Source: Lucifugimonas sp038150225
Lineage (GTDB): Bacteria > Chloroflexota > Dehalococcoidia > Lucifugimonadales > Lucifugimonadaceae
NCBI GenBank assembly: GCA_038150225.1
Contig: JAYQWG010000001.1
Coordinates: 1 to 64,000 of the forward strand
Length of the DNA: 64,000 nucleotides
Direction: 5' to 3'
Shown: positions 59,913 to 64,000 of the stretch, in pieces
Position numbering within the stretch: position 1 is the first letter of the stretch
How the letters are laid out: every line of letters begins with the position of its first letter
Position numbers and translations under genes: made by a program
The notes under the pieces: generated by a model
Told to the model about the DNA's origin: nothing
The model's database searches: none
Seen by the model: only the letters and a program-made list of their open reading frames with translations

Positions 59913-60488
59913 TCAGCTTTTTCTGCCGGGTCGCCATCCTCTGGCAGTTGCTTTTGCGAGTAATGCAGCAGCGAGCACGACAGATCCGAGAGCAAGTTGC
60001 CAGCTGTAGCCGAGGGGAGTTGCAAGAATCACCATGACGGCAAGTCCAACAGCTGCTGCGTGCCCGCTGCTCTTAAACCTGGCGATTACAAGCGCACCAC
60101 TAGCAAATCCGAGAACCCCTACAAGTGGCATAAGGGCAAACACTCCGCCCGAACCGGTCGCAAGTCCGGCTCCACCCCTGAAGCGATTGAACACCGGGTA
60201 CCAGTGACCGATGATCGCCGCCGCGAGTGTTGCTATCCACACTAATTCGTTGTCGGTGACTACTCGTGCAACTATTACAGGGGCTGCGCCTTTGATCGCG
60301 TCGCCCGCGTACACGGCAATCCCGAGTTTTTTGTCGACTTTGCGGAAGACATTTGCAGCACCTGGATTGCCTGTCCCAGTCGTGAAGAGGTCAACACTTT
60401 TGTTGCGGGTCAACAGTTGGGCAAATGAAATCGAGCCGAGGAGGTACCCGACGAGTAGCAACGCAATTATTTCGCCGGTCTCAGTCAA
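59913..60488 (-). CDS. plsY: Glycerol-3-phosphate acyltransferase PlsY
   Basis: A 191-residue membrane acyltransferase that moves the acyl group of acyl-phosphate to glycerol 3-phosphate. It has about five to seven helices. Motif 1 is TGNPGAANVFR, followed by HWYPVFNRFRGG. Motif 2 reads GGAGLATG where PlsY proteins normally have GGKG[VA]AT, so the usual lysine is alanine. That change could alter phosphate binding. TTG start with CGGAG five bases upstream. It lies 12 nt after the argB stop. The FakA/DegV pair in the window supplies its acyl-phosphate substrate. Confidence 0.87.
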   Translation of the reverse strand: MTETGEIIALLLVGYLLGSISFAQLLTRNKSVDLFTTGTGNPGAANVFRKVDKKLGIAVYAGDAIKGAAPVIVARVVTDNELVWIATLAAAIIGHWYPVFNRFRGGAGLATGSGGVFALMPLVGVLGFASGALVIARFKSSGHAAAVGLAVMVILATPLGYSWQLALGSVVLAAALLAKATARGWRPGRKS

Positions 60489-60500
60489 GATAACTCCGAA

Positions 60501-61301
60501 CTAGATGATGCGTGTGCCGATGTCTTCACCCTGCACACATGTGAGCAGCGCTCCGGCGAGACGTCCGTCGATAATGTGGCCTGAACCGGCAACCTTGACT
60601 GCGTCAACGCATGCTTCGATTTTCGGAATCATTCCACCCGCGGCAATGCCGCCAGCGATCAAATCGAGAGCTTGCTTGCTGGTCATGCGAGGAACGAGTC
60701 GTTTACGGGCATCCAACACACCTTCGACATCTGTTTGGAAGACGAGTTGATCGGCTTTTACAGCTTTGGCTATGTGTCCAGCCGATGTATCGGCGTTCAC
60801 GTTCAAGATGCGGTCGTGACCGGACTCCGACGGGTAAAGATGAAGTGCGGTTGGAGCGATTACAGGAATTGCACCGGAATCCAGCACAGCATCCACGGGA
60901 GCCGAGTTGGCCTTAACTATCTTTCCGACGTATCCGAGGTCGGGGTCAAGCACCTCGGCTTCAAGCAACCCACCTGATACTCCTGATATTCCTACTGCGT
61001 TCGCGCCTGCAGCCTGGAACTCTGCAACAATTTGAGAGTTGACGAGTCCGGCGAGCACAGCAACCGCAACATCGAGGGTCGCCTCGTCGGTTCGCCTCAA
61101 GCCGCGAACGAATTCGGGCTGAATTCCCTGTTTGGCAACCCAGTCGCTAATTACCTTGCCACCGCCGTGAACTACGACAGGTTTGGCACCTTGCTTCCAC
61201 AGTTCCACGATGTCTGGAACCGTAGAGTCACCTTCACCAAGAGTACTTCCACCGATCTTGATGACGATCTTTTTGTCGGTAACCGAGGATGAGGTCGTCA
61301 T
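60501..61301 (-). CDS. argB: Acetylglutamate kinase
   Basis: A 266-residue amino-acid-kinase-family enzyme that phosphorylates N-acetylglutamate, the second step of arginine synthesis. IVIKIGGSTLG is the first glycine-rich phosphate strand, VVVHGGGKVISDW follows, LRRTDEATLDVAVAVLAG is the substrate helix, and NVNADTSAGHIAKAVKAD is the catalytic and ATP region. FQTDVEGVLD and GGMIPKIEACVDAV complete the family pattern. GGGGG eight bases upstream supports the ATG. It lacks the N-terminal helix typical of arginine-inhibited forms. Confidence 0.93.
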   Translation of the reverse strand: MTTSSSVTDKKIVIKIGGSTLGEGDSTVPDIVELWKQGAKPVVVHGGGKVISDWVAKQGIQPEFVRGLRRTDEATLDVAVAVLAGLVNSQIVAEFQAAGANAVGISGVSGGLLEAEVLDPDLGYVGKIVKANSAPVDAVLDSGAIPVIAPTALHLYPSESGHDRILNVNADTSAGHIAKAVKADQLVFQTDVEGVLDARKRLVPRMTSKQALDLIAGGIAAGGMIPKIEACVDAVKVAGSGHIIDGRLAGALLTCVQGEDIGTRII

Positions 61302-61403
61302 GATGCGACCCCCAGGTTGTATGACTCGTTCGAGTTCATCGGATTAAAACGATGATCGTGTGGATTCTTTCGATCCACTCGAATGGAATTCCTTGAGTTC
61401 GTT

Positions 61404-62624
61404 TTAGGTGGTGTAGGCGGAGTTGAATACGACGTATTCTTCAGTAAGATCGCAGCCCCAGGCTTGTCCGTATCCGTCCCCAATATTGAGGGATATACGA
61501 AGCCGCACCTCGTCGCCTCCAAGGGCGCTCACAACGCTTTGGACGTTGTAAGAAATTGCCTTGCCTTCGGCGACAATTTGAATGTCGTTTATGTAGCAGT
61601 TGATTTTCGACTCATCGAGTTCGATTCCGCTTTTCCCAACTGCCATGAAAATGCGACCCCAATTCGGGTCTCGACCGTACACGGCAGTTTTCACAAGGAT
61701 TGAAGCTGCGCATTCGCGGGAACCTACGAGAGCGTCGTCGTCACTCTTGGCTCCATCGACGGTTACTTCGATGAGCTTGGTAGCACCTTCACCGTCGCGC
61801 GCTATTTCTATTGCTAGGTGTCTGCAAACCTGCTGAACCGCCTCTGCGAATGCTTCCGATGCTTTGTCACCGCCAGAAATTTCAGGACCACCAGCTGCGC
61901 CGTTTGCCATAAGCAATACGGTGTCGTTCGTACTCTGGTCACCGTCCACATCGATCTGGTTGAAGCTGAGTTTTACCGCTTCGGAGAGGGTCTCCTGTAA
62001 GAACTTTGGTTCGACATTAGCGTCAGTCGAAGTGAAAGCGAGCATCGTCGCCATGTTCGGGTGAATCATTCCCGAACCCTTCGATACTCCACCGACGGTG
62101 TGTGTCACGCCGTTTGCCTCGAACGAAACAGCTATTTCTTTCGTGCGCTTGTCGGTCGTGAGAATTGCTTTCGCAAATTCGTTCCCGCCATCCTCGGTCA
62201 CGGTAATTTGAGGAACGTATTCGCGGAGTAGAGCCATTGGAAGCTCGACACCGATTACACCCGTGGATGCAACTAGAGTTTCTTCCGACGACACTCCCAA
62301 ATGGGCAGCGGCGATATCGGTCATTTCCTTCGCGTCAACGTAGCCCTGTTCACCAACGGCACAGTTGGCGCATCCGCTGTTTGCAACAACGGCACGAACG
62401 CGTTTTTCAACTCCAACGCGCTCTCGAGAAAGAGTTGCTGAAGGTGAAATCACAGAATTCTGAGTAAACGTTCCGGCGACCGTGCAGGGAGAGTCGGATA
62501 CGAGGATTCCGATATCTCGTTTATCAGCACCTGGTGTTTTGATACCGGCAAATACACCACCGGCCGAAAACCCTTTTGCTGAAGTCACGGTTCCGTTTTC
62601 TACGGGACGAATCTCGAGTGTCAT
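61404..62624 (-). CDS. argJ: Glutamate N-acetyltransferase / ArgJ
   Basis: A 406-residue self-cleaving enzyme of the Ntn-hydrolase-like ArgJ family. It transfers acetyl from N-acetylornithine to glutamate, and often also accepts acetyl-CoA. The autoproteolysis and nucleophile site is VASTGVIGV, with cleavage before the threonine. KGFSAGGVFAGIK, VVANSGCANCAVGEQG, KGSGMIHPNMATML and DPNWGRIFMAVG are conserved family motifs. With argJ present the pathway is the cyclic acetyl-recycling type, so argA/argE may be dispensable. It is first in the minus-strand arg run. Confidence 0.95.
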   Translation of the reverse strand: MTLEIRPVENGTVTSAKGFSAGGVFAGIKTPGADKRDIGILVSDSPCTVAGTFTQNSVISPSATLSRERVGVEKRVRAVVANSGCANCAVGEQGYVDAKEMTDIAAAHLGVSSEETLVASTGVIGVELPMALLREYVPQITVTEDGGNEFAKAILTTDKRTKEIAVSFEANGVTHTVGGVSKGSGMIHPNMATMLAFTSTDANVEPKFLQETLSEAVKLSFNQIDVDGDQSTNDTVLLMANGAAGGPEISGGDKASEAFAEAVQQVCRHLAIEIARDGEGATKLIEVTVDGAKSDDDALVGSRECAASILVKTAVYGRDPNWGRIFMAVGKSGIELDESKINCYINDIQIVAEGKAISYNVQSVVSALGGDEVRLRISLNIGDGYGQAWGCDLTEEYVVFNSAYTT

Positions 62625-63072
62625 TTTGTTCGCTGTTCCAGATCAGTTGATCGTTAGGTGAAGTCTCACGGCGTTGATCGTATTGCAAAAACGTAAAAAC
62701 CGCACTATGTACCCAGTGGAAAAATCCACATGGCCAGTCGAAAGCTCGACAAAATCTGCTAGTAGTGCGGTCGATTCAGTTAGCTTTTGCAGTTTACAGC
62801 AGCTAGGAAGTTGCCAAATGCACGTTCACGCTTCGGAGTCGATTTTGATGCTCTATTCGAAGCTACAAAACACGACGGGTAACTCGATTAAGATCCTACG
62901 ACTCACGGCGTTTGCATCCAAGTTGCATGTGAACAATTGAGCAAAACAAATCCGGACGCGCACCTGGTTATTTCCCGAACAGTCACCCCATACATGTCGA
63001 CATCGGTTGTGCGGGGTTTTAAGCTGTGGATGAGAGTTCGAACGGTCAACGTCGATTCAGAACAGAGGGAAT
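62625..63072. other. Intergenic region between argJ and the reductase gene
   Basis: A 448-bp stretch between divergent genes. It should hold the argJ and trxB-like promoters, but I see no convincing -35/-10 pair, operator, terminator or RNA gene. An 88-codon open frame (62674-62940) lacks family features and is treated as chance. Confidence 0.5.
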
Positions 63073-64000
63073 ATGACCGAAACAAAGCAAGTCGATGTAT
63101 TGATTGCAGGCCAGGGGGCTGCAGCATTCGCTGCAGGTCTGTACTCAGCTCGATATCAGGTTAGCACCGTGATAGTGGGTGAACAATTCGGTGGCGAAAC
63201 CGCCATAGGCGGCACCATCGAGAACTACCCGGGTCAGCCAGATATTGATGGTTTCGATCTGATGATGAAATTTAAAGAGCAGGTCGACAACTTGGATACT
63301 CCAACCGAGTATTCGAATTTAGTTTCAGTTGAGAAAAAGGGTGATGCATTTCACTGTGTTCTCGAAAACGGAACTGAGATCGAGGCCATAACTGTAATTC
63401 TCGCGGTTGGACGCGAGCGGCGGAAACTTCACCTCCCCAAAGAGGAGGAGTGGACAGGCCGTGGTGTTTCGTACTGCTCGACTTGTGACGCCCCGTTGTA
63501 CCGAAATAAGGCTGCAGCAGCTGTAGTTGGTGGTGGAAATGCCGCCGTCGAAGGTGCAGTACTCCTCGCCAAGTACGCCGAAACTGTTTACTTGATTTAC
63601 AGGCGTGGAGAATTCACTCGGCCCGAGCCAATTCTTCTCAAAGTCCTTGATCAAACCCAGAACGTAAAGGTGTTGTTCAACACCGAGGTCTCGGAACTTA
63701 TAGGTAGCGATGACTCTGGTCTCACCGCCATCAGGGTGAACAATCCGTGGGAGGGCAAAGATGTTCTTGAAGTCGACGGTTTGTTTGTTGAGGCTGGAGC
63801 AGATCCTCGGCTCGACATTCCGAACCAGCTCGGACTTGAGATCAACCAAGACACCGGCGAAGTACACGTAGACAAGGGACTCAACACCTCAGTCGAAGGT
63901 GTTTACGCTGCTGGAGACTTGACCGACGGCACGGAACTGAAACAGACGATTACTGCGGCTGCGCAAGGTGCGATTGCTGCTTTGTCTTCCTACCAACATA
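63073..64000 (+). CDS. Thioredoxin reductase-like flavoprotein, 3' end outside the window
   Basis: At least 309 residues; the frame is open to the window edge. The FAD loop is AGQGAAAFAAGLYSARY (12-28), and GTIENYPGQPDIDGFDLM is typical of TrxB. The redox pair C135-S-T-C138 is in SYCSTCDAPLY. The NADPH loop is VVGGGNAAVEGA, and the second FAD motif GVYAAGDLTDG is followed by QTITAAAQGAIAA. The first loop is GQGAAA rather than the usual GGGPAG. It should reduce thioredoxin or a related disulfide protein with NADPH. GAGGGAAT just before the ATG is the ribosome binding site. Confidence 0.9.
   Translation, partial: MTETKQVDVLIAGQGAAAFAAGLYSARYQVSTVIVGEQFGGETAIGGTIENYPGQPDIDGFDLMMKFKEQVDNLDTPTEYSNLVSVEKKGDAFHCVLENGTEIEAITVILAVGRERRKLHLPKEEEWTGRGVSYCSTCDAPLYRNKAAAAVVGGGNAAVEGAVLLAKYAETVYLIYRRGEFTRPEPILLKVLDQTQNVKVLFNTEVSELIGSDDSGLTAIRVNNPWEGKDVLEVDGLFVEAGADPRLDIPNQLGLEINQDTGEVHVDKGLNTSVEGVYAAGDLTDGTELKQTITAAAQGAIAALSSYQH

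Noticed and set aside
62674..62940. An 88-codon open frame upstream of the thioredoxin reductase-like gene
   Set aside because: No ribosome binding site, no recognisable domain, and low-complexity Ser-rich content; treated as non-coding.

Overview
The window looks like a piece of a draft genome (metagenome bin or single cell) of a free-living bacterium, most probably a marine Chloroflexota lineage of the SAR202 / Dehalococcoidia type. This is inference from gene content: three divergent enolase-superfamily (mandelate racemase-like) enzymes, a mannonate dehydratase of the UxuA fold, an HpcH/HpaI aldolase, a CaiB/BaiF CoA transferase, an NHL-repeat protein and many small NAD(P) oxidoreductases lie among ordinary housekeeping genes. 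G+C is close to 50%. A run of 100 N flanked by two identical 55-bp copies marks an unmerged contig join. No rRNA, tRNA, CRISPR array or insertion sequence was seen.

Layout. 0.2-9.2 kb: a HEAT-like/sigma-region-4 fusion protein, an MFS exporter, an enolase-family dehydratase, a HAD phosphatase, a Gfo/Idh/MocA oxidoreductase, a damaged DUF3754 membrane protein gene at the assembly gap, a second HAD phosphatase, a histidine phosphatase and an HpcH/HpaI aldolase. 9.3-12.6 kb: PIG-L deacetylase, alpha/beta hydrolase, purE-purK. 12.6-21.1 kb: a minus-strand operon of two giant FtsX/MacB-type permeases and two ABC ATPases, one with a C-terminal AbrB-like domain. 21.2-32.9 kb: HtrA-like lipoprotein protease, SDR, JAMM peptidase, hydrolase, CoA transferase, a universal-stress-protein remnant, cytochrome c lipoprotein, trpB, dCMP deaminase, a second enolase-family enzyme, a tandem pair of unknown membrane-anchored cysteine proteins, a gamma-glutamyltransferase remnant and a small membrane protein. 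33-45 kb: aldo/keto reductase, glpK, NmrA-like protein, UxuA-like dehydratase, APH-type kinase, an OsmC-family gene with an in-frame TGA, a membrane protein, ManD/RspA-type dehydratase, epimerase-like protein, NHL-repeat protein, a P-loop kinase interrupted by TGA, and an SDR. 45-52.9 kb: cobO, VIT-family transporter, epimerase, then recG-degV-fakA on the minus strand with rpmB divergent. 52.9-62.6 kb: HAD phosphatase, rpe, GDPD, argH, argG, an HxlR regulator, argD, plsY, argB and argJ. The window ends inside a thioredoxin-reductase-like gene.

Functional themes: sugar-acid and small organic acid catabolism (enolase-family enzymes, UxuA, HpcH, ManD, Gfo/Idh, AKR, SDRs); arginine synthesis (argJ, B, D, G, H present; argC and argF not seen here); phospholipid building (FakA/DegV, PlsY, GlpK, GDPD); purine, tryptophan and cobalamin steps; envelope export and proteolysis.

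The most interesting signal is the OsmC-family gene at 38737-39240. A single frame is interrupted by TGA exactly where the peroxidatic cysteine of OsmC proteins belongs, and a nested stem-loop lies just downstream. This is the signature of a selenoprotein. Second-tier signals are the sigma-4 fusion protein, the tandem cysteine-protein pair, the AbrB-tailed ABC ATPase, a probable CTG start of one FtsX permease, and repeated TANNNT elements 6 or 9 nt upstream of start codons that suggest leaderless mRNAs.
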